DNA of 64,000 nucleotides from G965207125 sp965207125 (GTDB lineage: Bacteria; Pseudomonadota; Alphaproteobacteria; Puniceispirillales; UBA1172), in contig OZ242263.1 in the NCBI GenBank assembly GCA_965207125.1, positions 1,922,001 through 1,986,000 on the forward strand, written 5' to 3'. The notes beneath the pieces were generated by a model. That model was not told where the DNA came from. It searched no databases and was given only the letters and a program-made list of their open reading frames with translations. This document shows positions 19,101 to 27,673 of this stretch, piece after piece. How positions within the stretch are numbered: the first letter of the stretch is position 1; every line of letters starts with the position of its first letter. A program made the translations under genes and the position numbers.

Positions 19101-22100
19101 TTCGTAAATAGGCAGAGGGAAAATGTCGCGGATTTCACCGCCACTGAGGACGTTATCAAAGAAACCAGCGACAAAGCCATCTTAATAGATGACCCCGATG
19201 GGATTATCAATAACCCTGAAGAATCATCCCGCAATCAGGTTGGAATAAGCGCAGGCGTGCAAGGTGGTTCTGCTGCTGATGTGGCGACTGCTAGAGTAAA
19301 TTTCAAATCAGATTATGATGATGCGGATGTGAGGGTTCGCGCCCTAGTGGACCTCTCGGATGCTGGGGAGGAAGAATACATAGTTGAGGGTGAATACGGG
19401 CGCTTTACCCTCGCGAGGGAGGAGGGCAGTGAGAAACTTAGAGTAGGGAATGGCGGCCTTGTCACCCTTACCTATTATTATAAAACGTATCAGAAAAGCG
19501 TGCCGCTCCCGAACGGCGAAGAGATTGAGGATCATAGGAACTATAAGAATATAAATGCCCTAAAAGAGGGTGAAAAAGCCTATGACGTGCTGACGGTCTG
19601 GGGTGCTGACAATTTGACTCCTGATGAAGAAAGCCAGTTTATTAGTAACAATTTAGAAGTTCCGCAAACGGCGATCGATCGGCGGGTGTTTAAGACGGTT
19701 GTTGTTGAGATCATTGGAGTTAATGACGCCCCAGAGGTGCTCGCAGAGACTTTTGATGTTTTTTACACGACTGATGCTGAACTCGATATAGCCATAGACC
19801 CCGATAACTTCTTTGACGTTGACGGCGATGACTTGATGATAGACGTGACGCTTGATGACAACAGAGCATTGAGTGCCCTCGGTGATACTGTTTTCTACGA
19901 CTCCGGCGCGGGAAAAATCACCGGTACGATTACGGCCACTGGTGAATACACGGTCAGGGTCACCGCCACCGATCCCCACGGCGGACATGCTGGTTATACT
20001 TTTAATCTATCAAATGCTCTCGAAGACGTTGAGACGCGCCCGGTTGTGGAAATCTTTGGTGAGCAAAATGAGTTTTTTAAAAGGGCCCCGATTGCAGCCG
20101 GAACTGATACTGGTTTTGAGATCACCTATAGGGACGCCGATGACGCCTATCTTGAGAATGACGAGGTAGTCTACGAATTCTATTTGCTAGGGGCGAATGG
20201 TGGCAAGAGACTCATCGACTATTTCTCTGTTGACCCTGAGGGTAATATTATTTTCAGGATAGAAAATCGTTTCATCTCTGACCTTGCCTTTGAAGTTGTA
20301 GCAATAGATGGTGAGGGCAGTGAATCGGCCCCACAACACTTCACGATTACCGTCACCTCTAATCCCTCCCCATCGCTTATATTAGCGAGCGCTCTGGAAG
20401 AAGAGGTTTCTGAAAAAGAAGCGCCCGCGCGGGTGCAACTTCATCGGTTGATTATTCAGGATGAGGACACGGCGGCGGATGATTTTAACCCAAGCAGTTT
20501 CACGATCACAGGAGAGCAGGCGGATAAGTTCGCCGTCGAGAAGGCCGATGATAGATGGTATTTGTTCCTGAAGCGTGGTGAGTCTCCGGATCATGAATCC
20601 CTCGATGATGGCGCTATAAATCTTCAGATAATGGTTTCTGATGGTATCCATACCTCAAACGCAGTGGAGGTGGTTATCAACGTGATTGATGTGCTCGAGG
20701 CAGAAAACCCCCCTGTGATTACTGGCGAGGACCAAGGATTTTATATTCAGAAACTTAACGGCGGGAGACAGATCGTCTATCGGACCATCGCTGAGAGCGA
20801 CGGCGTTGATACGGAGGAGATCTACTCGCTTGAGAATGGGGGCGACAATGATTTGTTTGAGATCAATGAACGCGGCGAGGTGAGATTCAAACCAGGGGCT
20901 GTCCCTCCCTTCGACACGGCTGCGTCTTTTGAGATCACCATCATCGTGCGCGACCCTAATAATAATAGAGCTGAAAAGGGTGTTACCATTTATAGCAACA
21001 GCCCCTCGGATATCAGCGGGGCCGTTCCTTTAGGCCAGCCCAACACTGACTCCCCCAGCGACCAAGCGCTCGGCTATACAATTGGCCCTGATGATGTGCC
21101 AACCGATGCCGATGGGGTGGTTAGAATTGATTATTACTGGTTCACCGATAATCGTCCTTATTCTGGAAGTAAAAACCAAATTGGTTTGCAGAAATTGATC
21201 GATGGGGAGGTCAAAGACAGCAGAGGTGATTTCCTAACGCCGCTTGCGGGTGAAAACGAGCGATTTCTCACGCTTAAAGGCGAGCATGCTGAAAAAATAA
21301 TCTGGTTGGTGGTCGCTGTTACTGATGGTGACGAGCACACGCGCTATTATTTCTGGGCAGTCAGTTCAGGGGGACGTTATGATATCGCTGATAGTTTTGA
21401 GGGCGCCCTCGCTCTTGCTGACATAGGTATTGAGGGGGCTGGCGGCACTCTTGAGATGGTTGGCCATCTGAGTCGAGATAATGATAAAGATTTCATCAGT
21501 TTTACTGTTGAGGCGGGTGAAACCCTGACGATCAATCTCGGTCTGACCGATGTGCAGCCGGATGGGCAAGAAAACCAGTCCAGAGCCGCGGATTATAGGA
21601 TTCTAAACGCGGATGGCACTGAATTCGAGGCGCGAAAGTCGCTCGCTGAAGGGAGGCAAGATCGTTTTGTGGTCAGCGACGCTGGTCATTATATTCTCGA
21701 AGTATCCCAGAGCGATAGCAGCGGTTTTTACAAAATTGGTTTTGAAGGGCTCAACGATAAACCCACCGCCCTTGTTTTAACTGACCACGTCACAGATCTG
21801 GCTTCGGATGTTGATCTTAGTGTCGGCCAGAAGGTCGGGGTTATAACCATCACGGATGATATTTATGGCACGAACACCATTGTGTTGACCGGGGCGGATG
21901 CTGAATTGTTTGAAATCCGCGAGGCCCCAGGGCGCGATCGATTGGTCAAGGAACTGTGGCTGAAAGCTGGTGTTGACCTTGGCGCACCGGGAGAGGCCAT
22001 TGAAGTCATCGCTTCGGTTGAAGGGACGGGCGAGGGGCGTAATCCAGAGGGTCAAACGCTGATCATTAAAGTGGTTCTGCTTGATGTTACGGGGCTCGAC

Positions 22101-22760
22101 AAAGAATTGAGCAGCGGGGCTCTTGACACAGAAGTCGGCGATGCCGCCGCGGCCTCAAGTCAATTCCTCATCGGCGACGGTCACGCACAAACCTTCCACG
22201 CTGGCCCTAGCGGGGATGTGATTTTTGGCGGCAAGGGGGATGATACCATCAATCTAGGCCTCGGTGCGGATACCGTGGTTTATCGCTATGATGGTGCGGA
22301 TGCAACTAACCTAGCGGCGTATGATGGCGGTGATGTAATCAATGGCTTTGATTTAGATGAAGACGCTCTGGTTCTATCCTATGCGGGGAGCACTGGCAAT
22401 GTTCACGATAATGCCGCTGCGTTTTATGGTGCAATCAAAGACGTCGGCTTGCTTGTTGATGGAGATGGAAACATAACCGGTATCGTCTTCACCTTCACCG
22501 ACCGGGGTGTTGAGGCCGGCGTTGATGATGAAATTGATCTGACGGTGAATTTTGATAACGATTTTAATCCCTCTTCGAGTCTAAATGATCACCTAGACGA
22601 TGCCTTTGAGGCTGCTGCGTCTGGCGAGCGGGTGATCACAGCTGGCCAAGAAACCGCCGCATATCAGGCGATCAATGCGGTGCTTGGCGAGAGTTTGGTG
22701 CTGGTTGATTTTGCGGATATTGGTTTTGAGTTAAACTCTGCGGAAACTGACATTGTCTAA
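13137..22760 (+). CDS. Gene 2: intact giant RTX/VCBS/cadherin-like adhesin (3,207 aa)
   Basis: The only member complete and unbroken in the window; probably a type I-secreted surface or matrix protein. ATG is preceded by AGGA at 8 nt. Residue map: Calx-beta-like cap 1-95 (FITLDVVASEDSG, GVITFKAGE); CSPG/cadherin-like repeat ~115-225 (DTFTQNDIDAGLITYRF); RTX nonapeptides ~257-288; FRRGQDKLKF module ~300-470; EF-hand-like loop 484-497; helical linker ~540-700; cadherin-like EDTDYAFPDTPE domain ~705-838; nine tandem VCBS domains ~839-1780; He_PIG and cadherin-like domains to ~2530, including a typical cadherin repeat ~2415-2528; PPC-like domain ~2779-2875 (DFISFTVEAGETLTINLG); terminal RTX block ~3009-3055 and tail ADIGFELNSAETDIV. 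No signal peptide and no cysteine were noticed, as is usual for RTX substrates. Its last third is closely copied in gene 3. Confidence 0.95.
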   Translation: MADFITLDVVASEDSGFTFVITPSMAFSSLEKFRWELTFGQGELHRGVITFKAGESDSRSISQSIDPDKHYQIRVFRVSDNNNDTDDELLFQQQSEFLLPPVLKDTQPHNAPQQEGIEGDQGTEITKINAALVLNKNEVTVIDATALLYRHPTPTDPNTELIYTLTENPVGGDLFRDGVKLSSGDTFTQNDIDAGLITYRFIAADNNPTNITFTVLSPDGPLTLSGQTLQITPREVFDVQNPHEDNDININRSGETAPQKIDTGDGSDTITGGEGDDQINAGAGDDEITLTLDDDDEGNPVEAGADEVLYTFGYGGDGTDGGDAIKGFRRGQDKLKFVVNSDRTDITTLTEFLQSLEGADGEALTDDDAFTVTMMWGFDENGVFYFDGVLLHFKEASAFSNGPLSSPVVSITFDERLDFDDLVEILGGAENVANNFDGGLTAFKNLDEVLPRLFGEDSIDFEVRPIDEVSVIDGPVASAEVFFDLNGDGEVTDAEKDAQRDDSGRSRYLTGDDGTVDIPEQYVGRAFVADVGSAYDTATGERLEGEFRSLDKGRGGIATPITDLIVTYLEEVEGQAGTPTTEQVEGQAGTPTTEQEVLDEIFGDDVVTLADILDAGNYELPESGAPGEAKKQMISRAAIALTEIKENDDLTDGDGDGSTTKVEIVSALKTLADSPDDTSVAELKEVVEARVAEVNAVKGGKPIATPASVDGVEDTDYAFPDTPEALTGLFGFRDPSGNDPAADTSSFRGVYIRIDIENASLRLDDNTQVVADTDLSGSDTATAIADYVYVTFDNLDSLKITPAPNFNGDLALVYRVWDGEEVSSDAELIINIAGVNDAPVISDESVTTEIGEDTTTPIEGTLSITDVDDTVVPAVALDGDGVGQYGTLTFTPSASGGAWSYALDDRAQALKENQTETETFTLTAEGAEAFELIITVVGANDAPVIVPVDVAGEVLASATGTVTEDTSPTATGTLTIMDIDGDALPVIMPPNDLSGAYGAITFVASASGGTWTYTLDDRAQALKEGQEETETFTFTAAGAEAITVTITVRGVNDAPVISNESVTTEIGEDTTTSIEGTLSITDVDDTVVPAVALDGNGVGQYGTLTFTATGTGGGWSYALDDRAQALKESQTETFTFTAEGAEDFELIITVIGVNDAPVISDESATTEIGEDATTPIEGTLSITDVDDTVVPAVALDGNGVGQYGTLTFTPSASGGGWSYALDDRAQALKESQTETFTFTAEGAEAFELIITVIGANDAPVISDKSATTEIGEDATTPIEGTLSITDVDDTVVPTIALDGNGVGQYGTLTFTPSASGGGWSYALDDRAQALKESQTETFTFTADGAEAFELIITVVGANDAPVIVPVDVAGEVLASATGTVTEDTSPTATGTLTIMDIDGDALPVIMPPNDLSGTYGAITFVASASGGTWTYTLDDRAQALKEGQEETETFTFTAAGAEAITVTITVSGVNDVPVISNESVTTEIGEDATTPIEGTLSITDVDDTVVPAVALDGNGAGQYGTLTFTATGTGGGWSYALDERAQALKESQTETFTFTADGAEAFELIITVVGANDAPVISNESATTEIGEDATTPIEGTLSITDVDDTVVPAVALDGDGVGQYGTLTFTATGTGGGWSYVLDERAQTLDDGPVTETFTFTADGAEAFELIITVVGANDAPVISDESATTEIGKDTTTPIEGTLSITDVDDTVVPAVALDGDGVGQYGTLTFTPSVSGGGWSYVLDNTNEAVQALGDDEVLTDEFIFTAEGAEDVMVTITVVGVNDAPRITGPSIPPQSWNANEEIVDINLSNLFTDPEGDEFTITVTLDNGRALETIGLSYNLQTGIISGRLSHRASGDYVIKIVARDSNAKASETSFEIEVAPLDDIIRHVGQEIPEIYLSQSFFDGSGTLLTVSVAFLDDLGRVVDFGLEYVEIINPRTTLVENGMIRGTPSSTGTYMIQIVSTDSETGKVYQEFITFVVEPRPPTLAFVNRQRENVADFTATEDVIKETSDKAILIDDPDGIINNPEESSRNQVGISAGVQGGSAADVATARVNFKSDYDDADVRVRALVDLSDAGEEEYIVEGEYGRFTLAREEGSEKLRVGNGGLVTLTYYYKTYQKSVPLPNGEEIEDHRNYKNINALKEGEKAYDVLTVWGADNLTPDEESQFISNNLEVPQTAIDRRVFKTVVVEIIGVNDAPEVLAETFDVFYTTDAELDIAIDPDNFFDVDGDDLMIDVTLDDNRALSALGDTVFYDSGAGKITGTITATGEYTVRVTATDPHGGHAGYTFNLSNALEDVETRPVVEIFGEQNEFFKRAPIAAGTDTGFEITYRDADDAYLENDEVVYEFYLLGANGGKRLIDYFSVDPEGNIIFRIENRFISDLAFEVVAIDGEGSESAPQHFTITVTSNPSPSLILASALEEEVSEKEAPARVQLHRLIIQDEDTAADDFNPSSFTITGEQADKFAVEKADDRWYLFLKRGESPDHESLDDGAINLQIMVSDGIHTSNAVEVVINVIDVLEAENPPVITGEDQGFYIQKLNGGRQIVYRTIAESDGVDTEEIYSLENGGDNDLFEINERGEVRFKPGAVPPFDTAASFEITIIVRDPNNNRAEKGVTIYSNSPSDISGAVPLGQPNTDSPSDQALGYTIGPDDVPTDADGVVRIDYYWFTDNRPYSGSKNQIGLQKLIDGEVKDSRGDFLTPLAGENERFLTLKGEHAEKIIWLVVAVTDGDEHTRYYFWAVSSGGRYDIADSFEGALALADIGIEGAGGTLEMVGHLSRDNDKDFISFTVEAGETLTINLGLTDVQPDGQENQSRAADYRILNADGTEFEARKSLAEGRQDRFVVSDAGHYILEVSQSDSSGFYKIGFEGLNDKPTALVLTDHVTDLASDVDLSVGQKVGVITITDDIYGTNTIVLTGADAELFEIREAPGRDRLVKELWLKAGVDLGAPGEAIEVIASVEGTGEGRNPEGQTLIIKVVLLDVTGLDKELSSGALDTEVGDAAAASSQFLIGDGHAQTFHAGPSGDVIFGGKGDDTINLGLGADTVVYRYDGADATNLAAYDGGDVINGFDLDEDALVLSYAGSTGNVHDNAAAFYGAIKDVGLLVDGDGNITGIVFTFTDRGVEAGVDDEIDLTVNFDNDFNPSSSLNDHLDDAFEAAASGERVITAGQETAAYQAINAVLGESLVLVDFADIGFELNSAETDIV
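13890..15650 (+). repeat. Shared core cassette, copy in gene 2
   Basis: Matches the gene 1 copy with scattered substitutions. It differs in the acidic loop after the RTX stretch (DDDDEGNPVEAGADE instead of DDNGEQVDAGADE) and by an extra 12-codon repeat. The gene 4 cassette also has DGNPVEAGADE, hinting at mosaic exchange. Confidence 0.85.
14850..14921 (+). repeat. Perfect 36-bp tandem duplication
   Basis: Two identical 36-bp units (14850-14885 and 14886-14921) encode VEGQAGTPTTEQ twice. Genes 1, 3 and 5 have one copy at this place. No base differs between the two units, so the duplication is young. It lengthens the linker by 12 residues without shifting the frame. Confidence 0.95.
15651..18480 (+). 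repeat. Nine tandem VCBS units in gene 2, with a duplicated four-unit block
   Basis: Unit starts (ccggtgat) lie at 15651, 15963, 16299, 16605, 16911, 17217, 17553, 17859 and 18168. Most are 306 bp (102 aa). Two variants of 336 bp begin VIVPVDVAGEVLASATGTVT. The order is A-BAAA-BAAA, so 15963-17216 and 17217-18470 form a 1,254-bp higher-order duplication. A-type units read VISxESxTTEIGEDTTTPIE… with YGTLTF and WSYALDDRAQALKE. Confidence 0.92.
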
Positions 22761-22797
22761 ATGGGATAGGGAATAAAAACCGACACTGCGGAATTGT
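22761..22797 (+). repeat. Conserved post-stop element after gene 2
   Basis: Contains gaataaaaaccgacactgcg and then gaattgtg, the closest relative of the element after gene 1. The match ends at gaattgtg, exactly where the next block begins. Confidence 0.55.
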
Positions 22798-22987
22798 GAA
22801 TGGTAGGGCCAGCGACGCCCCTCACCTTCTGGCCATATTCGGCTGAAATAACGAGGAGTTGCGTCTCATGAGCTGCGGCCGCGGTCGCAGTGATGAAAAC
22901 CCAGCAGATCAATAACAGGCCTCATGAATGCGGCCTGTGGATCTCCGGAGTATCTATTCCAACAAGCCTGATTTTATGAGAGCCTAT
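22798..22987. other. ~190-bp hairpin-rich insertion in the gene 2-3 spacer
   Basis: Compared with the gene 1-2 spacer, where gaattgtg runs straight into cttattgc, this block interrupts the same junction and is flanked by 'tgtg' on both sides. It carries three perfect inverted repeats: GGCCAG 22807-22812/CTGGCC 22829-22834; CTGCG 22873-22877/CGCAG 22886-22890; ACAGGCC 22915-22921/GGCCTGT 22932-22938. No ORF or known RNA family was recognised. It could be a small non-autonomous repeat element, a structured RNA, or ancestral sequence lost from the other spacer. Confidence 0.4.
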
Positions 22988-23096
22988 GTGCTTATTGCTT
23001 TATCGTAGGAGAGATATGACAGCTCTTAATACTCCTCTTCCGTTGCTTTAAAGCCGCGGTTAGTGAAACGAGCAAGTCAAGCAGCACAACCGTCCT
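22988..23096. repeat. Second copy of the intergenic block seen after gene 1
   Basis: Pairs with 12354-12456. The two copies drift apart after 'cacaacc'. The remaining bases to about 23200 hold nothing recognisable. Confidence 0.5.
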
Positions 23097-23199
23097 TCAG
23101 TCCAAACGCGATCACCGTGTTCGGTTTTCCAGAACTTAAATCTGCCCAGGTCGTCGTTAGCGTCAGTTGGCAAGGTATCCAAGGCCCGCATCCCCGTGG

Positions 23200-23335
23200 T
23201 TATGGTTTGCAATAGATGGATTTTAAGGGTATATTACCCCGATTAGACAGTGAATAGACTAATATTCTTCGATTAGGGTTATTAACTATAGGCATTATGG
23301 ATTTATGCCAACCGTTTCGTATCAGGATTTGATCT
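23200..23335 (+). promoter_or_regulatory. Leader and ribosome binding site of gene 3, with a partial 3'-end fossil
   Basis: Begins with 'ggtttgcaatagatggattttaag' split across the same fossil motif as before gene 2 (gattttaagggtata), then gattagacagtgaatagact, and ends with AGGA at 23324-23327, 8 nt before ATG 23336. The near-identity with the gene 2 leader implies co-duplication of leader and gene, and likely common regulation. The -10 candidate is 'cattat' near 23293. Confidence 0.5.
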
Positions 23336-26300
23336 ATGATAGATTTCATTACTTTGGATGTTGTCGCTAGCGAAGACGGCGGTTTTATCTTCGTTATCAC
23401 CCCCAGCATCGCTTTTTCCTCGCCTGAAAAATTCCGATGGGAGATTACCTTCGGACAAGGCGGGTTTCATCGCGGGGTGATCACTTTTAAGGCGGGGGAG
23501 ACGGCCTCAAGATCAATCCCACAGTCAATAGACCCTGATGAGCATTATCAGATTAGGGTTTATAGAGTGTCCGATCACAATAATGAGGCCGATGACGAAT
23601 TGCTGTTCCAGCAACAGAGCCAGACCTTCCCTCCCACCCTCCCTCTCACCCTCAAGGGCGCCCAGTCACATAGCGCCGCACAGCGGGCAGGGGTGGAAGG
23701 CGATCAGGGAACAGAGATCACTCAAGTCAACGCCGCCCTTGTTTTAAACAAGAACGAGGCGACGGTTATCGATGCAACCGCCCTATTGTATAGGCATCCT
23801 ACGGATCCGAACACCGAGTTGACCTATACGCTCACGGCCGACCCAGTTGGGGGTGAGCTGTTCCGTGATGGCGTAAAGCTTGGTAATGGCGATAGCTTCA
23901 CCCAGAGTGATATTGATGACGGTCTCATCACCTATCGTTTTACCGCAACGGATAACAATCCAACCAATATAACCTTTACCGTCTCGAGCCCAGACGGCCC
24001 CCCCCTCACTCTTTCAGGCCAAACCCTCCAAATCACTCCTCGTGAGGATGTGGATGTTCAGAATCCTGAAGAGGACAACACGATAGATCGCTCTGGTGAG
24101 ACCGCGCCGCAGAAGATAGATACGGGGGATGGTAGCGACACCATCACCGGCGGGCAAAACGATGATCAAATAGATGCCGGCGCGGGGGATGATGAGATTA
24201 CGCTTACCCGCGATGACAATGGCAGCCAAGTGGATGCCGGCGCCGATGAGGTGCTTTACACTTTTGGTTATGGCGGCGATGGCACTGATGGCGGTGATGT
24301 GATCAAAGGTTTTCGCCGTGGCCAGGATAAACTGAAATTCGTTGTGAACTCTGACCGCACTGATATCACGACTCTGACAGCATTTCTGCAAAGCCTCGAA
24401 GGCACAGATGGTGAGGCTTTAACCGATGATGATGCCTTTATCGTCACCATGATGTGGGGATTTGATGAGGATGGCGTCTTCTATTTTGACGGCGTGTTGC
24501 TGCACTTTAAGGACGCCTCGGTTTTCGGTAGCGGGCCTCTGTCTAGCCCTGTGGTCTCTATCACTTTTGATGAGCGGCTTGGTTTTGATGATCTGGTTGA
24601 GATTCTGGGCGGGGCGGAGAATGTTGCGGATAACTTTGACGGCGGTCTTGCGGCCTTCAAGAATCTAGATGAGGTTTTACCGCGTCTCTTTGGCGAGAAT
24701 AGCATCGCTTTTGAAGTTCTACCCGTTGACAAGGTTTTGATTATTGACGGCCCTGTGATCGGCGCAGAAGTCTTTTTTGATTTGGATGGGGACGGCGAGA
24801 TCACCGACGCTGAAAAAGACGTCCAGCGTGATGAGTCGGGTCGTTCGCGCTATCTCACGGATGAGGACGGCACCGTTGATATTCCCGAGCAATATGTCGG
24901 CCATGCCTTTGTTGCTGATGTGGATGGCGCTTACGATACTAGCAGTGGCGAGCGTCTGGAAGGCGCGTTTCGCTCGCTTGATGATGGCGAGGGCGGGATA
25001 GCGACTCCGATCACTGACCTGATTGTCACCTACCTTGAAGAGCTAGAGGGTCAGGCTGGTGCGCCGACCACGGAGCAAGAGGTTTTGGATGCGGTCTTTG
25101 GCGCTCAGATGATCACCCTCAGAGATGTTCTCGATGCGAGGAATTATGAAATACCAGCCGATACCAGTACGCCAGAGAATAATAAAAAAGATCTGATCAG
25201 CAGGGCCGCTATAGCCCTGACCGAGATTAAAGAGAATGATGGTTTGGCTGACGGTGATGGCGATGGTTCTACCACTAAGGCTGAAATTGTCTCTATGGTT
25301 GCCACTTTACTGGACACGCCCGAGGCGTCCAGCGTCGCCGGCCTCAAACTGGCCGTTGATATCCGAGTTGATGAGGCTGGTATAGTAAAGCGCGGTAAGC
25401 CGATCGCGACTCCGGCAGGCGTTGATAGTATCGAGAACACTGATTACGAGTTTCCAAACACCCCCGCTGAATTGATTGAATTATTTGGTTTCCTTGACCC
25501 GGGAGGTAATAGGGCTGGGGCTTTATCGTCTTTTGTCGGCGTTTTTATCAGGATAAATATTGAAAACGCCTCATTGAAGCTCGATGATAACACCCTGATC
25601 GATGAAAACACGAGTCTTAGCGATAGCATGGACTCGATCCCTGGCTATGTTTATGTGCCGTTTGAGAGACTCGATGAGTTAAAACTCTCTCCGGCCGTAG
25701 ACTTCAATGGCCCATTAAAACTGGTTTTTCGGGTTTGGGATGGCCAGACCATATCATCAAACACTGAATTGATGATCAATGTGGTCGGGGTAAATGATGC
25801 CCCTCAGCTTGTAGAGGCGGTTGGTGATCATGCCGTGAATAGGGGTGAGGAGATCGATATCGAGCTGGTCGGTTTGTTCACGGACCCTGAAGGCGATCCA
25901 ATAACGCTGACGGTGACGTTGGAGGATGGCAGTCCGTTGTCTGATATCGGGCTTACATACATTCCGAGCAGAGACCAGTTAGGACAGCTCACCAGCGGAA
26001 AAATCACCGGTACAATCACCGTCGCCGATACCTACACGATTAAGATCGTGGCGACAGACGACGCTGGCGCGGAGTCCGTGGCTTCGACATTTGACATTGT
26101 GATCGCGCCCGACAGCACGCCGATCATCGAAGGTATTCATGAAGGCTCGGTTACGGCCAACAACTCCTTACTTGGGGCCGCCTCGGGAGTGATTAGTATT
26201 ACTTACGCTGATGGGACGAACCCGGGGACACCTCCACGGATCATGCTTGAAGGAGCCAATGGCTTAAGCCTTCTCAAAGGCACCTATGGCACGATGAGCT

Positions 26301-27673
26301 TTAGCGGGAAGAGTTGGACTTACACGCTGGATAACGATGACCCGGACACCCTAGCCTTGATATCAAGTATTGACGGAATAGAGGAGAGTTTCGTCTTTAT
26401 CGCTGATGGCGCGGATAGTTTTACTGTAACCATCACGGTTTATAAGAATCCTCCACCAGTGATCAAATCGGTGGGGGAGGGTGAGGATAATGACGTCATG
26501 CTGACGGCCGGCGATGATGAGACCGTCACCGGGGCCCTCACTGTTAGCGATGCTGATGAAACGGATTTTTCAAACCTCCCACCCATCATGCTAAAAGATG
26601 GGGTTGCTACCAAAGATCCTGAGAAGGACCCTATGACGGTGGAGCTTAAGGGCACCTACGGCACAATGACTTTCACGCCGATTGCTGGCTCGCTACCCGG
26701 TGGCACTTGGAGTTACGCGTTGGATAACGACGACCCGGATACACTGGCCTTGGGTCTTAATGAGACAAGACAAGACGTATTCACCTTTACCGCTAGAGAC
26801 GCGAGGAACTTTAAGATAGCCGTCACGGTGACCGGGGTGGAGGACGCCCCCCAGATTAATGGTGATGTCAATGATCTCATCGTGAGGACAGGTGAAAATG
26901 TTTCTATCGATCTAAGAGATCTTTTCACGGACCCTGAAGGTAATACCGTGACCCTGACGGCGATGGTCGTGCAAGACAACGGCATTAGGGCGGGGCTGGA
27001 TACAATCAACCTTACTTTCAGCGAAGTGCTAGACCCCGCAACAGGCAAGTTTACCACCAGAGAAATCACCGGCTCGGCTTCCGCCACCGGCAAATACACG
27101 ATCGAGATCACGGCGAGTGACGGCACGATGAAGGATGACGGCCGCGGCGGCAAAATACCCACAACGACCACAACGACATTTACCATTGATGTCAGGGATA
27201 TTCTCCCGATGGTTCGTTATTTTGATGAGGCTGGCAGCCATAGCAGCGGTTGGTATATGGTCGCTCAAGATGGTACGTCCCGTACTGGAGCAGAAATTGA
27301 AAATCTAGGTTCTGTAGAATTTAATACAGCCCTTCGAGTGATCATTGACGAGAATACTCCTCCTAGTGACGCAGCTGACCACGATACTCTGATAACTAAT
27401 GCCCGCGGTGATGATGAGTATTTCATCATGGCGGACGCCGCCTCGGTCATAATTCATGACCCTTGGGGGGGAACTCGATCATCTTTGATGCGCGGGTTAA
27501 AATCATATCTATTGCCGAGGTCTCGGTGGAAAGGGCGCGGGAATTTGGTCATGGGCAAGATCTGGAGAGAGAAGAACCCGGGGCGCTTATTGATTATGTC
27601 ATTACTTTGGATAGCGGCGAGAGCATCACGATCTGGGATGTGTTCCGCACCCCACCTCCGCAAGTGGTTCTGA
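23336..27673 (+). CDS. Gene 3, N-terminal open segment (1,445 codons; true homology ends near 27465)
   Basis: Same cap as gene 2 (FITLDVVASEDGG), CSPG/cadherin-like repeat, RTX nonapeptides (about 24110-24200), FRRGQDKLKF module, EF-hand-like loop DLDGDGEITDAEKD (from 24779), helical linker, cadherin-like domain (25390-25800), He_PIG (25800-26110), two VCBS domains (26110-26850), He_PIG (26860-27200), then the start of a second cap (MVRYFDEAGSHSSGWY, from 27209) of the kind that begins genes 4 and 5. After HDPWGG the frame is lost by one missing base; the final ~65 codons are out-of-frame sequence. Without a C-terminal export signal this product alone could not leave by type I secretion. Confidence 0.85.
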   Translation: MIDFITLDVVASEDGGFIFVITPSIAFSSPEKFRWEITFGQGGFHRGVITFKAGETASRSIPQSIDPDEHYQIRVYRVSDHNNEADDELLFQQQSQTFPPTLPLTLKGAQSHSAAQRAGVEGDQGTEITQVNAALVLNKNEATVIDATALLYRHPTDPNTELTYTLTADPVGGELFRDGVKLGNGDSFTQSDIDDGLITYRFTATDNNPTNITFTVSSPDGPPLTLSGQTLQITPREDVDVQNPEEDNTIDRSGETAPQKIDTGDGSDTITGGQNDDQIDAGAGDDEITLTRDDNGSQVDAGADEVLYTFGYGGDGTDGGDVIKGFRRGQDKLKFVVNSDRTDITTLTAFLQSLEGTDGEALTDDDAFIVTMMWGFDEDGVFYFDGVLLHFKDASVFGSGPLSSPVVSITFDERLGFDDLVEILGGAENVADNFDGGLAAFKNLDEVLPRLFGENSIAFEVLPVDKVLIIDGPVIGAEVFFDLDGDGEITDAEKDVQRDESGRSRYLTDEDGTVDIPEQYVGHAFVADVDGAYDTSSGERLEGAFRSLDDGEGGIATPITDLIVTYLEELEGQAGAPTTEQEVLDAVFGAQMITLRDVLDARNYEIPADTSTPENNKKDLISRAAIALTEIKENDGLADGDGDGSTTKAEIVSMVATLLDTPEASSVAGLKLAVDIRVDEAGIVKRGKPIATPAGVDSIENTDYEFPNTPAELIELFGFLDPGGNRAGALSSFVGVFIRINIENASLKLDDNTLIDENTSLSDSMDSIPGYVYVPFERLDELKLSPAVDFNGPLKLVFRVWDGQTISSNTELMINVVGVNDAPQLVEAVGDHAVNRGEEIDIELVGLFTDPEGDPITLTVTLEDGSPLSDIGLTYIPSRDQLGQLTSGKITGTITVADTYTIKIVATDDAGAESVASTFDIVIAPDSTPIIEGIHEGSVTANNSLLGAASGVISITYADGTNPGTPPRIMLEGANGLSLLKGTYGTMSFSGKSWTYTLDNDDPDTLALISSIDGIEESFVFIADGADSFTVTITVYKNPPPVIKSVGEGEDNDVMLTAGDDETVTGALTVSDADETDFSNLPPIMLKDGVATKDPEKDPMTVELKGTYGTMTFTPIAGSLPGGTWSYALDNDDPDTLALGLNETRQDVFTFTARDARNFKIAVTVTGVEDAPQINGDVNDLIVRTGENVSIDLRDLFTDPEGNTVTLTAMVVQDNGIRAGLDTINLTFSEVLDPATGKFTTREITGSASATGKYTIEITASDGTMKDDGRGGKIPTTTTTTFTIDVRDILPMVRYFDEAGSHSSGWYMVAQDGTSRTGAEIENLGSVEFNTALRVIIDENTPPSDAADHDTLITNARGDDEYFIMADAASVIIHDPWGGTRSSLMRGLKSYLLPRSRWKGRGNLVMGKIWREKNPGRLLIMSLLWIAARASRSGMCSAPHLRKWF
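24089..25800 (+). repeat. Shared core cassette, copy in gene 3
   Basis: Same order of parts as in gene 1. The second half is more diverged: the helical linker ends with EIPADTSTPENNKKD, a version also present in gene 5, while genes 1 and 2 have ELPESGAPGEAKKQ. Linker variants therefore do not follow gene order, which supports mosaic exchange. Confidence 0.82.

Noticed and set aside
27465..27471. G7 run at the first frameshift of gene 3 as a phase-variation switch
   Set aside because: Correcting this run alone does not restore the gene, since many further frameshifts follow.
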